Origin: an uncultured Bacillota bacterium
Lineage (GTDB): Bacteria; Bacillota; Clostridia; Oscillospirales; Oscillospiraceae
Assembly: GCA_947073765.1 (NCBI GenBank)
Contig: CAMTMZ010000022.1
Location: 1 to 44,505 of the forward strand
Direction of reading: 5' to 3'
Length of the DNA stretch: 44,505 bases
The notes below the pieces were generated by a model, which was given only the letters and a program-made list of their open reading frames with translations, was not told the DNA's origin and did not search any database. Both the position numbers and the translations under genes were made by a program. Shown here piece by piece: positions 6,879 through 14,569 of the stretch; position 1 is the first letter of the stretch, and each line of letters starts with the position of its first letter.

Positions 6879-8837
6879 TCATGCAGATTCCTTCAGCACA
6901 AGCCGGCTGACGGTATCCTGTTCAAAGAAGAAAATCAGGTCGGCTCCCTGGCCCTGATACCACAGGCAGTCCCCTTCCAGGCCGGGGTAGGGTCCATCCT
7001 TAATCTCCGGGTAGGCGGCGCGCACCTTGGCCCGGCTGTCCCCCACCTTGATCCCCCGGGTGGTGGGCAGGCGGCGGGTGGTGTCCAGGTAAATGCAGAA
7101 CCGGTTGTTCCAGCCGCCGCGGCGGTACTGGGACGTGTAGCGGTCGCCGTATTCGGTCCAGGTGTCGCCGTGCTCCTCGGAGCCCTGGGCGGTGAACACC
7201 CCGTCGTAATTGCCGGGGCCGTAGGCGGTGGGGAAATCGGGGTTTTGCAGATCCCACAGGGCCGCGTCGTAGTCCACCAGCCCGTGGGCGGCGGCACGGG
7301 TCTGCTTTTCGATGTCCTCCACCCCCTCCGCCGGGAGGGCGCAGGCGAGGCGCTGGAAGGTGCGGAAGGAGGACACCTCAAAAAAGAGAAGCTGCTCGGG
7401 CATGGCCTTGCCGTCCTGACGGCGGTAGTATGACAGACTATACGCTCCCATCCAGTAGGGCTCCTCCACGCAGAAGAACCGGGGCTCCAGGGCGGAAATC
7501 ACGCCGTCGGGGTCGTATCCCTCCAGCCAGATCGCGGCCAAATCCAGCGCCTGCCGGGGGGCAGGGACCTGGGTAAAAATGTCCGCCAGCTTGGGCCGGG
7601 CGGTGAGGTAACCCGCGTCGTAGAGGGCTTCCACGGCGTACCAGTTGTAGGGGGACAGCCCGGCCAGCAGCCCCGGCTCCGGGGCGCCCTCCAGGAGGTA
7701 GTCGAAGAAGGTGGTGAGGAAGGTCAGCTCCTCCCCCTCCCGGAGGAACAGCAGGTGGGTTTGGCCGCCCATATACCTGTAATCGGAGCCGCCAGGGTTG
7801 CCGAAGTCCAGGTCCCAGGCGGAGAGGGTCAGGTTTTCCCTGTTCTTCCACTCGCTGCACAGGGAGAGCTGGGAGAAGTCGTTCCACTCCGCCTTCTCCT
7901 CCAGCCTTTGAATGGGCGTCCCGGCGGTGGGCACCCCCTCCCAGTCGGCTTGGGCGATGTAATCCCGGGCCGCGTCCCGCACAGCGGCGGGGACGGGGTC
8001 CACGTTCCGGGCGGTGGTGAGGGGGACCGTCCCCTGGTACTCCCACTGGGGCACGCCCTGCCACGCGGCGCTCATGTTGTTCCACCCCTCAGTACGGCGG
8101 TAGACCTCCACCGCCCCGGGAAGGGGGAGGTATTTGCAGTCGTACTTCTCCTCGTCCCACGCCGAAAGCCGCTGGGGCATGGCCGGGGCGGACATGGGGC
8201 TGGCGGGAATCTGATCCACCACCTCCAGAGTGTTGCCGTTGAAGCGGAAGTGCATAGGGGCGCCGCCGCTCTCCCAGCCCTGCCAGGTGACGGTGTTGGC
8301 ACAGACCAGATGCAGGCCGTCCGCCTCCTCCCAGGTGGAATACACCCCGGCGTCGCCGCCGATGTCGTAAAAGTCCACCGGATTTCCCCCCTGGTCGAAG
8401 GTTCCCAGGAGCAGGTTGTAAAACCCTCCCGTGTGGCCGCTGGCGGCCCAGCCCACCATGAGCAGGTTCAGGTCTTCCCCTGTCACGTTAAGCAGCGGTT
8501 CGCCCAAAGGGTCCTCCGGCAGGTAGTCGTCCCGCTGAGCCACCAGCTTGGGGGTTACCTCCTCCCAGTAGAGCATCCACCGGGCGCTCTCGTCGGCGGG
8601 CTCCACGGCGGAGGAATCGGGGGCGGAGATGTCAGGGGCATTGGACTGTGGCGGTTCCATTGTGTGGCAGGACACCAGATTGCCGCAGAAGATGCACACG
8701 CAGGCCATTAGAATCAGGAGCGGGAGCGGAGGCCGCTTTTTGGGGCCGGAGAAGATATTTTTCAGGCGCAGCTCCACCTCCCTGGCCGAACCGGACAGCG
8801 GGGTGGAAAAGGGGGTGCGGGGCATTTGTTCTTTCAT
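6879..8837 (-). CDS. Membrane-anchored BlaR1-type sensor-like protein, paralog 3
   Basis: A 652-aa protein. Residues 1-39 are a conserved basic segment (PRTPFSTPLSGSAREVEL then RLKNIFSGPKKRPPLP). Residues 40-57 are a hydrophobic helix ending in LVSC, which is either a membrane anchor or a lipobox (Cys57). The remaining ~595 residues are extracytoplasmic, rich in Trp and Tyr, with no domain I can name. The opening module resembles the stretch that in BlaR1 proteins follows the M56 protease (the RIRxIL helix and last transmembrane segment), here present without the protease. It is the third of four such genes after a BlaI/M56 pair, with a good ribosome binding site (AAAGGAG) and a 16-nt gap to the previous stop. 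Probable role: ligand-sensing partner of the M56 protein. That is an inference. Confidence 0.7.
   Translation of the reverse strand: MKEQMPRTPFSTPLSGSAREVELRLKNIFSGPKKRPPLPLLILMACVCIFCGNLVSCHTMEPPQSNAPDISAPDSSAVEPADESARWMLYWEEVTPKLVAQRDDYLPEDPLGEPLLNVTGEDLNLLMVGWAASGHTGGFYNLLLGTFDQGGNPVDFYDIGGDAGVYSTWEEADGLHLVCANTVTWQGWESGGAPMHFRFNGNTLEVVDQIPASPMSAPAMPQRLSAWDEEKYDCKYLPLPGAVEVYRRTEGWNNMSAAWQGVPQWEYQGTVPLTTARNVDPVPAAVRDAARDYIAQADWEGVPTAGTPIQRLEEKAEWNDFSQLSLCSEWKNRENLTLSAWDLDFGNPGGSDYRYMGGQTHLLFLREGEELTFLTTFFDYLLEGAPEPGLLAGLSPYNWYAVEALYDAGYLTARPKLADIFTQVPAPRQALDLAAIWLEGYDPDGVISALEPRFFCVEEPYWMGAYSLSYYRRQDGKAMPEQLLFFEVSSFRTFQRLACALPAEGVEDIEKQTRAAAHGLVDYDAALWDLQNPDFPTAYGPGNYDGVFTAQGSEEHGDTWTEYGDRYTSQYRRGGWNNRFCIYLDTTRRLPTTRGIKVGDSRAKVRAAYPEIKDGPYPGLEGDCLWYQGQGADLIFFFEQDTVSRLVLKESA
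8665..8837 (-). repeat. 173-bp conserved 5' cassette, copy A
   Basis: It covers the start codon to the TGGCA just past the Cys57 codon. By eye it differs from copy B (9746-9918) at only about 7 of 173 positions and is clearly related to copy C (11252-11424), while the genes downstream of the cassettes are unrelated. Confidence 0.8.
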
Positions 8838-8853
8838 GTGAAGCTCCTTTCCA

Positions 8854-9918
8854 TTATGAGAGGCTGTCCGTCAAGAGATCGGCCTGACCCAGGCGGTAAG
8901 CGCCATCCTCATAGACCAGGGGGAAGCAGGCCCGGGCCATGTAGCCCAGGGTGTCGCTGGTGAAGTCGATATCCAGCTCACAGAGGATGTGCCCTTCCGT
9001 GAGGCGGAAACGGACCACGTTTCCCGCCTCCATCCGCCCGGTCAGGCGGCCGCCCAGCTCGGTGACGTCCACCTCCAGGCTGCGGGGGCCGCTTTGCAGC
9101 TCCACCCGGTCCCTCTCCGGACTGAGGGCAATCTCCAGGGGGATTTCCGAGTAGTCGAGGAGAGCGTAGGTCATGGTGTCCAGGTCGAAGATGTACAGGC
9201 TTTCCGTGTAGGCCCCGGTGCCCCAGCCGTCGGTCAGGGCCAGCGCCGCCTCAAGCTGGCCGTCATCATCCAGGTCGTCCACCAGCAGGGGGGGATTGCT
9301 GCCGAAGTGGAGGCTGCCTCCCCAGTACAGGGGGAAGTAGGCTGTCCGCTCCCCCCAGCGCAGAACGATGCCGTCCTCCCACAGATTAGGCGCACTCTCC
9401 AGGTTCAGGTTGATGTCCCGGTAGGTCCCGGGAGGCATTCCGCCGAAGATAAAGTAGACCGTCACGTCAGATTCCTTGTCGTAGGCCACGGGCAAAAGGA
9501 GGTCCTCCCAGAAGTCCCCCCGGTAGGGGCCGGGGTAGAGATCCACCGCCTCCCGGGGCAGCTCCGCCGCCGGGAGGTTCTGAATGAGGGTGGTTTCCTC
9601 CTCGGTGAGAAATTCATAGGGCCTGTCCAACGTGGTTTCGTTGTATTGCAGAAGCTCTGTGTCCAGCTCCACCGGGGTCCACGCCTCGGGCGTCTGTTCC
9701 GGGACAGAGACATCCGGGGGTGCGGGAACGTCCGCCTCCGCCACTTGGCAGGACACCAGATTGCCGCAGAAGACGCACGCGCAGGCCATTAGAATCAGGA
9801 GCGGGAGCGGAGGGCGCTTTTTTGGGCCGGAGAAGATATTTTTCAGGCGCAGCTCCACCTCCCTGGCCGAACCGGACAGCGGGGTGGAAAAGGGGGTGCG
9901 GGGCACGTTTTCTTTCAT
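8854..9918 (-). CDS. Membrane-anchored BlaR1-type sensor-like protein, paralog 2
   Basis: A 354-aa protein with the same first 57 residues as its downstream neighbour (basic segment, hydrophobic helix, LVSC) but an unrelated extracytoplasmic part. That part contains an acidic VDDLDDDGQLEAALALTDGW segment like the calcium-binding loops of FG-GAP/VCBS-type beta-propeller repeats, followed by YIFDLDTM. A Pro-rich linker follows Cys57. The ribosome binding site is AAAGGAG and the gap to the upstream gene is 12 nt. Membrane location is clear; that it senses a ligand for the M56 protease is inferred from the shared module and operon position. A plain lipoprotein with a long cytoplasmic n-region is the alternative. 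Confidence 0.7.
   Translation of the reverse strand: MKENVPRTPFSTPLSGSAREVELRLKNIFSGPKKRPPLPLLILMACACVFCGNLVSCQVAEADVPAPPDVSVPEQTPEAWTPVELDTELLQYNETTLDRPYEFLTEEETTLIQNLPAAELPREAVDLYPGPYRGDFWEDLLLPVAYDKESDVTVYFIFGGMPPGTYRDINLNLESAPNLWEDGIVLRWGERTAYFPLYWGGSLHFGSNPPLLVDDLDDDGQLEAALALTDGWGTGAYTESLYIFDLDTMTYALLDYSEIPLEIALSPERDRVELQSGPRSLEVDVTELGGRLTGRMEAGNVVRFRLTEGHILCELDIDFTSDTLGYMARACFPLVYEDGAYRLGQADLLTDSLS
9746..9918 (-). repeat. 173-bp conserved 5' cassette, copy B
   Basis: The same length as copies A and C, about 96% identical to copy A by eye, including synonymous positions. This points to recent duplication or gene conversion. Confidence 0.8.
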
Positions 9919-9930
9919 GGCGGTCTCCTT

Positions 9931-11424
9931 TCAGGAAATGACCCGTTCGATGGTTTCCAGGTCAAAGCTGTGCCAGACCACATCCACCTTGGTGTCCTGC
10001 TCCTGGTAGAGGATGTTAAAGTCGGCCTCGCTGACCGGCGCGCCGGCATAATACCAGACCAGGTGCTCCCAGTCGCCATTGACCCGCTCCTGTTTTAGGA
10101 GAATCTCGGTCACCCACTGGTCGGGACCGCTGCCCCGCTGGTTGGGGATGAAGCGGGCAAAGCCTGCGCCGAACTCTGCCGCGCTGGAGGAAAATTGGAA
10201 CACGCCGTCCTGCTTCAGCTTTTGAAAGGAGCGGGGAAAGCGGGTGTAGCTGTACACCTGTCCCCCCTCCTGCCAGCGCAGGACCAGAAAGGCCAGCGCC
10301 GGGTCCCCCTCCTCGGTGATCAGCCAGACCACCGCCTCTTCGGTCCCGTCCTGATCCAGGTCCAGGTAGGCGAAGCGGGCGGGCCTGGCGGTGAAATCAG
10401 GGGTGGAGGTCACCGTCTCGGTAACCCGGCCGATGTCCAGAACCAGGCCGGTTTCCGCGTCGGTAAACGTCCGCTCTCCCAGCAGGGTAAAGCGCAGATC
10501 GGCTGCGGACTGGGAGCTGACGGGTGCGGGGGAGTAGCCGTTTTTGGGCTTTTCTCCGGCAAAATACCACTGGTTCCACAGAGGAGGGTCCAGCTGATCG
10601 GTCTCCTCGGCGGGGACCAGGGGGGTGGATAGGCCGTACTGGTCGTAGATTGTGACGGCCCGGTCCTCCCAGATATACAGCTGATCCGCCCCGCTGACCC
10701 CGTCCCGCAGGCTGTCGTCCGCATCGTCTTCCCGTCCGGTGAGGTAGAACACAGGCTGGCCGTCCGCCCGGATGCGGAATCCCTCCAGCGTCAGGTTGTG
10801 GAGGGCCAGCGGAAAACCAAGCTCCTGGGAGCTCAGGTCCAGCCGGGCCTGAACCAGGCCGTCAACCTGCTCCAGCAGCCCCTTTTCGTTCAGGCCCGCC
10901 AGGGCCAGCGCGTCCTGGGTGGACACCACAGTCCCCTCCTTTAAGTCGTAGACCAGGGAGAAGACGTGGCCGGTGTTCAGGTCGGTTTTGAAATAATCCT
11001 CAAAAAACAGCAGATTTAAGTGGCGATCGGTGGTGGAGGGGTAAAACAGGCACTTGTTGTCGCCCGCGATGCTGTGTTGAGCGAAGGCGTACTCCTCACG
11101 CAGGGTGTTGAGGGCGGCGTTGATGGAGTCCACAGCCTCGTTTTCCGTCCCGGCGGGGAGGGCCAGAGCGGGAATCTCAACCAAGTTGTCGTAGCGGTCG
11201 TAATATTGGGTCTCCATGACAATTACGGGGGCTTCAGGCGGCTTGGTGACATGGCAAGACACCAGATTGCCGCAGAAAAGGCACAAAGCGGCGATCAAAA
11301 TAATCAGCGGAAGGGGAGGCCGCTTTTTGGGGCCGGAGAGGATGTTGCGGATGCGCAGCTCCGTCTCCCGGCATGAGTCGGACAGCCGGGTGGAGAAGGG
11401 GGTGCGGGGAATATTATGTTTCAT
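9931..11424 (-). CDS. Membrane-anchored BlaR1-type sensor-like protein, paralog 1 (RsiV-like domain)
   Basis: A 497-aa protein with the shared 57-residue opening (IPRTPFSTRLSDSCRETEL, RIRNILSGPKKRPPLP, hydrophobic helix, LVSC). The first ~220 extracytoplasmic residues resemble the DUF4163/DUF3298 fold of RsiV-type anti-sigma factors: paired strands, an AVDSINAALNTL helix, and the HVFSLVYDLKEGTVVSTQDAL segment. A later FAYLDLDQDGTEEAVVW stretch looks like an FG-GAP-type calcium loop. Its ATG lies inside the last codons of the M56 gene (11-nt overlap, different frame), so it is translationally coupled to the protease and is the best candidate for its sensor partner. RsiV binds lysozyme; whether this one does is unknown. 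Confidence 0.72.
   Translation of the reverse strand: MKHNIPRTPFSTRLSDSCRETELRIRNILSGPKKRPPLPLIILIAALCLFCGNLVSCHVTKPPEAPVIVMETQYYDRYDNLVEIPALALPAGTENEAVDSINAALNTLREEYAFAQHSIAGDNKCLFYPSTTDRHLNLLFFEDYFKTDLNTGHVFSLVYDLKEGTVVSTQDALALAGLNEKGLLEQVDGLVQARLDLSSQELGFPLALHNLTLEGFRIRADGQPVFYLTGREDDADDSLRDGVSGADQLYIWEDRAVTIYDQYGLSTPLVPAEETDQLDPPLWNQWYFAGEKPKNGYSPAPVSSQSAADLRFTLLGERTFTDAETGLVLDIGRVTETVTSTPDFTARPARFAYLDLDQDGTEEAVVWLITEEGDPALAFLVLRWQEGGQVYSYTRFPRSFQKLKQDGVFQFSSSAAEFGAGFARFIPNQRGSGPDQWVTEILLKQERVNGDWEHLVWYYAGAPVSEADFNILYQEQDTKVDVVWHSFDLETIERVIS
11252..11424 (-). repeat. 173-bp conserved 5' cassette, copy C
   Basis: It is collinear with copies A and B with the same boundaries but more diverged. 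It overlaps the 3' end of the M56 gene by 11 nt. Confidence 0.75.
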
Positions 11425-12349
11425 GGTTGGTTCCGTCCTTTTCGCTGTTTTGCAGCCGTGCCACGGCGGTGAGAATGGTCTGACCGTAGGCGGCGTAGTC
11501 CTGGGGAGACAGGCGGCGCAGGGCCTCCTCGTCGCAGGCCAGTTCGGTGTCCCGCTCCACCAGGCGCACCATGTACCACATGAGGGGATTGAACCAGTAA
11601 AGGGCGTTGACCCACATGACCAAGACCTTCAGCGGGATATCACCCCGGCGGTAATGAACGAGCTCGTGAAGCAGGGAAAGGCCCAGCTCCTCTCCGGTGA
11701 TTTTCCCCTGGGGCAGAAGGATGGCGGGGCGGAGCGCGCCGGAGAGCATGGGGACCTTAAGCCCTTGGCACACCAGCAGGCGGGGACGGTGGTGAAGGTG
11801 GAGCTGGTCGCCTAAATGGTTGAAGGCGCTTACTGCGTCCCAGTCGTCCACAGGGGAGGACCACCGGCGCAGATAAGATAGAAAACGCAGGTGGGCCGCG
11901 CCGCTCCAGGCCAGAGTGGCAGCGGCGCCTGTCAGCCACAGGGCTGTGAGCATGAGGGGGAGGTCAACAGACTGTGTCCGCTCCGGCTGGCTGGGTGCGG
12001 AGCCGGCGGGGGCAGGTGGAGTGACGCTGCTGTCCGAGGTGTCGGGCTGGAGCGGACCGCCCTGGGAGCCAGCCGGGGGCGGGGAATCGGGCTCATCCGT
12101 GGGAGCGGGGAGCGGGGCGGGCTGGACGGCGGGGGGATTTGGGAGTGCCATGTGAATGGGAGCCCGGGCCTCCCCCTGAAAAATCAGCGGAAAGGGGACG
12201 GCCAGCCGCAGGCACAGCAGAAGCCAGCCCCAGCACCGCCACTTGGCGCCGTAACGGCCTCGAGTGGATCGGCCCATCCAGGCCAGCACAAGCACGGCGG
12301 CGGAGCCGCCCAGGGTGAGGGCTCCCAGGGTGAGGAGTATTTGATCCAT
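11414..12349 (-). CDS. M56 family (BlaR1/MecR1-type) membrane metalloprotease without sensor domain
   Basis: A 311-aa integral-membrane zinc protease. Hydrophobic segments lie at about 3-25, 41-58, 128-150 and 240-262. A Pro/Ser-rich loop (70-125) separates the second and third. The zinc motif is HELVH (228-232) in LLHELVHYRRGD, followed by ERDTELACDEEAL (265-277) with the further acidic ligand. Typical BlaR1 proteins run to about 585-600 aa with another transmembrane helix and a penicillin-binding or other sensor domain. This one stops about 35 residues after the ACDE motif, and the missing piece reappears as the opening of the next gene. The ATG overlaps the BlaI stop (TGATG). Expected role: on signal, cleave the BlaI-type repressor or trigger its removal, de-repressing the operon. 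The signal need not be a beta-lactam. Confidence 0.85.
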   Translation of the reverse strand: MDQILLTLGALTLGGSAAVLVLAWMGRSTRGRYGAKWRCWGWLLLCLRLAVPFPLIFQGEARAPIHMALPNPPAVQPAPLPAPTDEPDSPPPAGSQGGPLQPDTSDSSVTPPAPAGSAPSQPERTQSVDLPLMLTALWLTGAAATLAWSGAAHLRFLSYLRRWSSPVDDWDAVSAFNHLGDQLHLHHRPRLLVCQGLKVPMLSGALRPAILLPQGKITGEELGLSLLHELVHYRRGDIPLKVLVMWVNALYWFNPLMWYMVRLVERDTELACDEEALRRLSPQDYAAYGQTILTAVARLQNSEKDGTNHET

Positions 12350-12717
12350 CAGCCATGCCCTCCGTTCAGCTGGTCCAGCAGAGCCCGCAGCTCCTCCAGC
12401 TCGCCCCGGCGCATCCCCTCCCGGGCCAGGGCGGCCACAAAGTTCCGGGGAGAGCCGTAGAGCCGGTCCAGTACAGCCCGGCTGTCAAAAGACTGATATT
12501 CCTCCTGGCCCACCAAGGGGGTGTAGAGGTTGCTCCGGCCCTCCCGGCGGACGGCCACAAAGCCCTTATCCGCCAAGCGGGAGAGATAGGTGTTGATGGT
12601 GTTGGAGGCCCAGCCGAAGGGGGAGAGCCTGTCCTCTAACACAGCCCTGGGGGTGTTGGAACCGGTGGCCCAAAGGGCCTTCATGACCTCCAGCTCGGTG
12701 TCGGGAAGCCGCTTCAT
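12349..12717 (-). CDS. BlaI/MecI-type transcriptional repressor
   Basis: A 122-aa winged-helix repressor of the penicillinase-repressor family (PF03965). It has the opening LPDTELEVMKALWATG, the recognition-helix region WASNTINTYLSRLADKGFV and wing RREGRSNLYTP, with a helical C-terminal dimerisation part (FVAALAREGMRRGELEELRALLDQL). Length is normal. It is the first gene of the operon and its stop overlaps the start of the M56 protease gene. It most likely binds the dyad over its own promoter (12738-12759) and represses the operon until the protease inactivates it. The target signal is unknown. The ribosome binding site is weak (AAGTGGA). Confidence 0.88.
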   Translation of the reverse strand: MKRLPDTELEVMKALWATGSNTPRAVLEDRLSPFGWASNTINTYLSRLADKGFVAVRREGRSNLYTPLVGQEEYQSFDSRAVLDRLYGSPRNFVAALAREGMRRGELEELRALLDQLNGGHG

Positions 12718-12737
12718 AGAATCACATCCACTTCAAT

Positions 12738-12759
12738 TGTAGTTAATTGTAATACTACA
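12738..12759. promoter_or_regulatory. Candidate BlaI-type operator
   Basis: TGTAGT (12738-12743) and ACTACA (12754-12759) form an inverted repeat that covers the -10 box of the blaI-like promoter. TACA/TGTA half-sites are usual for BlaI/MecI operators. Two further tandem GTTACAA words (12781-12787 and 12791-12797) lie just upstream of the -35 box. Confidence 0.55.
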
Positions 12760-12780
12760 CTTGTCGTAATTTGCCGTCAA
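12752..12780 (-). promoter_or_regulatory. Promoter of the BlaI/M56/sensor operon
   Basis: TTGACG (12780-12775), 17 bp, TAGTAT (12757-12752) on the minus strand. It is overlapped by the TGTAGT/ACTACA dyad. Confidence 0.6.
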
Positions 12781-12866
12781 GTTACAAATGGTTACAATAT
12801 GGGGACATTTCCGAAGACCTGTACAATTTCTTTTGTCTTCTTAAAAAATACTTCACGGAATTTTCA

Positions 12867-12895
12867 TAGACTTTTTAAATGGACCATGGTAGAAT
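12867..12895 (+). promoter_or_regulatory. Possible promoter for the WecG/TagA gene
   Basis: TAGACT (12867-12872), 17 bp, TAGAAT (12890-12895); the -35 box is weak. It would give a leader of about 100 nt before the TTG start at 13009. Confidence 0.4.
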
Positions 12896-13008
12896 ATCGG
12901 GGAGGAAAACATTGGCTGTCTCTGTTTGAGCGACTGTTCCCCGGGGAATCATCAACTTGGGGGGCAAAACAGAACGGCTGTACGCGCCCGCGGCGCATGG
13001 AGGTTCGA

Positions 13009-13758
13009 TTGAAAAAAGAGGTTTTAGGAATCAGCTTTGACGACCTGACCCGGGAGGAGGCCGCCCAGGCGGGAGCGGCCCTGCTGGAGGAGGACAGGTT
13101 CCACTACGTGGTGACGCCCAATCCGGAATTCATCCTGGCGGCGGAGAGAGACGGGGAGTTTCGCCGGGTGCTTAACGAGGCCGATCTGGTGCTGGCTGAC
13201 GGCATCGGGGTGGTATACTCTGCGAAAATACAGGGTACGCCCCTGAAAGGGCGGGTGCCCGGGATTGAGTTCGCGGCGGATATGCTCGCCTGCCTCAACG
13301 AGCGGGGTGGGCGGCTCTATCTGCTGGGGGCCAAGCCCGGTGTGGCCGAGGAGGCCGGCCGGCGCCTTGTGGAGCGCTACCCCGGCATCATCTTGTGCGG
13401 CACCCAGGACGGCTACTTCAGAGATGAGGAGGCGGTGCTGCTGAAGGTGGCCGCCGCTCGGCCCGACCTGCTGTTTGTCTGCCTAGGGGCCCCGAAACAG
13501 GAGAAGTGGATGGCCCGGTGGGGTAAGCACACCGGGGCCCGGATGGCCATCGGCCTGGGGGGTGTGCTGGATGTGTTCGCAGGGAAGGTGGAGCGGGCCC
13601 CGGAGACGTGGCAGAAACTGGGACTGGAGTGGGCCTACCGGCTGAAAAAGGAGCCGCAGCGGGCCGGACGGATGGTCAGACTTCCCCTGGTGCTGGTGAA
13701 GGCGGCGGGGAAACGGATGAAACGCAGAGGGAGGTCCGCCGGAGGGGCGGCCCTGTAA
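13009..13758 (+). CDS. WecG/TagA/CpsF family glycosyltransferase (GT26)
   Basis: A 249-aa GT26 enzyme that adds N-acetylmannosamine or a related sugar to a lipid-linked sugar, as in teichoic-acid or exopolysaccharide linkage-unit synthesis on the inner membrane face. Motifs are TPNPEFILAAERD, LADGIGVVYSAK, GRVPGIEFAADML, LYLLGAKPGVAEEA, and LLFVCLGAPKQEKWM, the family's most conserved block. I choose the TTG at 13009 because GGAGG (12999-13003) is 5 nt upstream and the conserved sequence starts at KKEVLGISFDDL. An ATG at 12997 in the same frame is the alternative, and the frame stays open further upstream without family similarity. The next gene starts 20 nt downstream. Confidence 0.9.
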   Translation: MKKEVLGISFDDLTREEAAQAGAALLEEDRFHYVVTPNPEFILAAERDGEFRRVLNEADLVLADGIGVVYSAKIQGTPLKGRVPGIEFAADMLACLNERGGRLYLLGAKPGVAEEAGRRLVERYPGIILCGTQDGYFRDEEAVLLKVAAARPDLLFVCLGAPKQEKWMARWGKHTGARMAIGLGGVLDVFAGKVERAPETWQKLGLEWAYRLKKEPQRAGRMVRLPLVLVKAAGKRMKRRGRSAGGAAL

Positions 13759-13777
13759 ATAAAGGAGGACAAAACCG

Positions 13778-14317
13778 ATGGTATATATTTTGCTGGCCCC
13801 CGGCTTTGAGGAAGCGGAGGCCCTGGTGCCCGCCGACATGCTGCGCCGGGCGGAAATTGAGACGGCTCTGGTGTCCATTGCCGGGGAGACAGTGGCGGGC
13901 AGCCACGGCATTGGCGTTAAGGCGGACATGCTGCTGGACCAGGTGGACCTGGCCGGGGCGGACATGATTGTTCTGCCTGGAGGAGGCGCGGGCTATCAAA
14001 ATTTGGGTGAGGAGCCCAGGGTGGAGCGGCTGGTTCGGGAGGCCGCTGGCCGTGGAATATGGGTAGCGGCCATCTGCGCGGCGCCCACGCTTCTGGGCCG
14101 CTGGGGCCTGCTGGCGGGGAAGGCCGCCGTGTGCTACCCGGGCATGGAGGAGGGGCTGAACGGCGCCCAGCCCCAGATGGCCCGGGGCGTGGTGGTGGAT
14201 GGAAAGGTGATCACCGGCCGGGCAGCCGGTTCCGCCTTTGACTTTGGACTGACCCTGGTGGAGGTGCTGGTGGACCACGCGACCTCGGAGAAAGTGCGCG
14301 CCTCTATCTATTACTGA
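13778..14317 (+). CDS. DJ-1/PfpI family protein
   Basis: A 179-aa member of the DJ-1/ThiJ/PfpI superfamily. It has the acidic nucleophile-elbow partner near residue 14 (PGFEEAEA), the glycine-rich LPGGGAGYQNL loop and the nucleophile Cys100 in AAICAAPTLLG, plus a C-terminal TGRAAGSAFDFGLTLVEVL segment. This is the DJ-1 subtype (about 180 aa) found in Firmicutes, with proposed deglycase, protease or stress functions. AAAGGAGG precedes the ATG, 20 nt after the glycosyltransferase stop, so the two are probably co-transcribed. The specific activity cannot be told from sequence. Confidence 0.9.
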   Translation: MVYILLAPGFEEAEALVPADMLRRAEIETALVSIAGETVAGSHGIGVKADMLLDQVDLAGADMIVLPGGGAGYQNLGEEPRVERLVREAAGRGIWVAAICAAPTLLGRWGLLAGKAAVCYPGMEEGLNGAQPQMARGVVVDGKVITGRAAGSAFDFGLTLVEVLVDHATSEKVRASIYY

Positions 14318-14392
14318 GCTTGTCCCGCCCGGGAAAGGGGAGAGGGCGGGAGATAACTCCCCCGCCTCTTCGCTGTGTAGGGCTCCGTGCGC

Positions 14393-14569
14393 TCAGCAGC
14401 CGCAGTCGTTGTCGCAGCCACAGTCGTTGCAGCCGCAGTTGTTGCAGCCACAGTTATTGCAGCCGCAGTTGTTGCCGCAGCCGTTGCCGCCCCAGCCGAA
14501 CAGAATGATGATCAGAATGATGATCCACAGCGCGCTGCTGCCGCCCCAACCGTTGTTCCCACAGAACAT
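14393..14569 (-). CDS. Cys-rich membrane microprotein with CGCNN repeats
   Basis: A 58-aa ORF on the minus strand that is easily missed. It has an N-terminal MFCGNNGWGGSS, a hydrophobic segment ALWIIILIIILFGW (residues 13-26) and then a glycine/asparagine/cysteine tail made of repeated CGCNN units (12 Cys in residues 31-58, often as C-G-C). The start ATG (14569-14567) has an AGAGGTG site 7 nt upstream. A GC-rich inverted repeat lies downstream around 14346-14366. It is reminiscent of small Gly/aromatic one-helix spore-associated proteins (YjcZ-like), but the Cys array is different and would suit metal or redox chemistry or disulfide cross-linking at the surface. Function unknown. Confidence 0.75.
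   Translation of the reverse strand: MFCGNNGWGGSSALWIIILIIILFGWGGNGCGNNCGCNNCGCNNCGCNDCGCDNDCGC

Noticed and set aside
12799-13008. N-terminal extension of the WecG/TagA gene
   Set aside because: The frame is open but the first 70 codons have no family similarity, and a good ribosome binding site lies directly before 13009.
14396-14480. CRISPR-like short repeats (GCAGCCGCAGTTGTT units)
   Set aside because: Repeats are about 15 bp, contiguous and in codon phase without unique spacers; they encode the CGCNN protein repeats.
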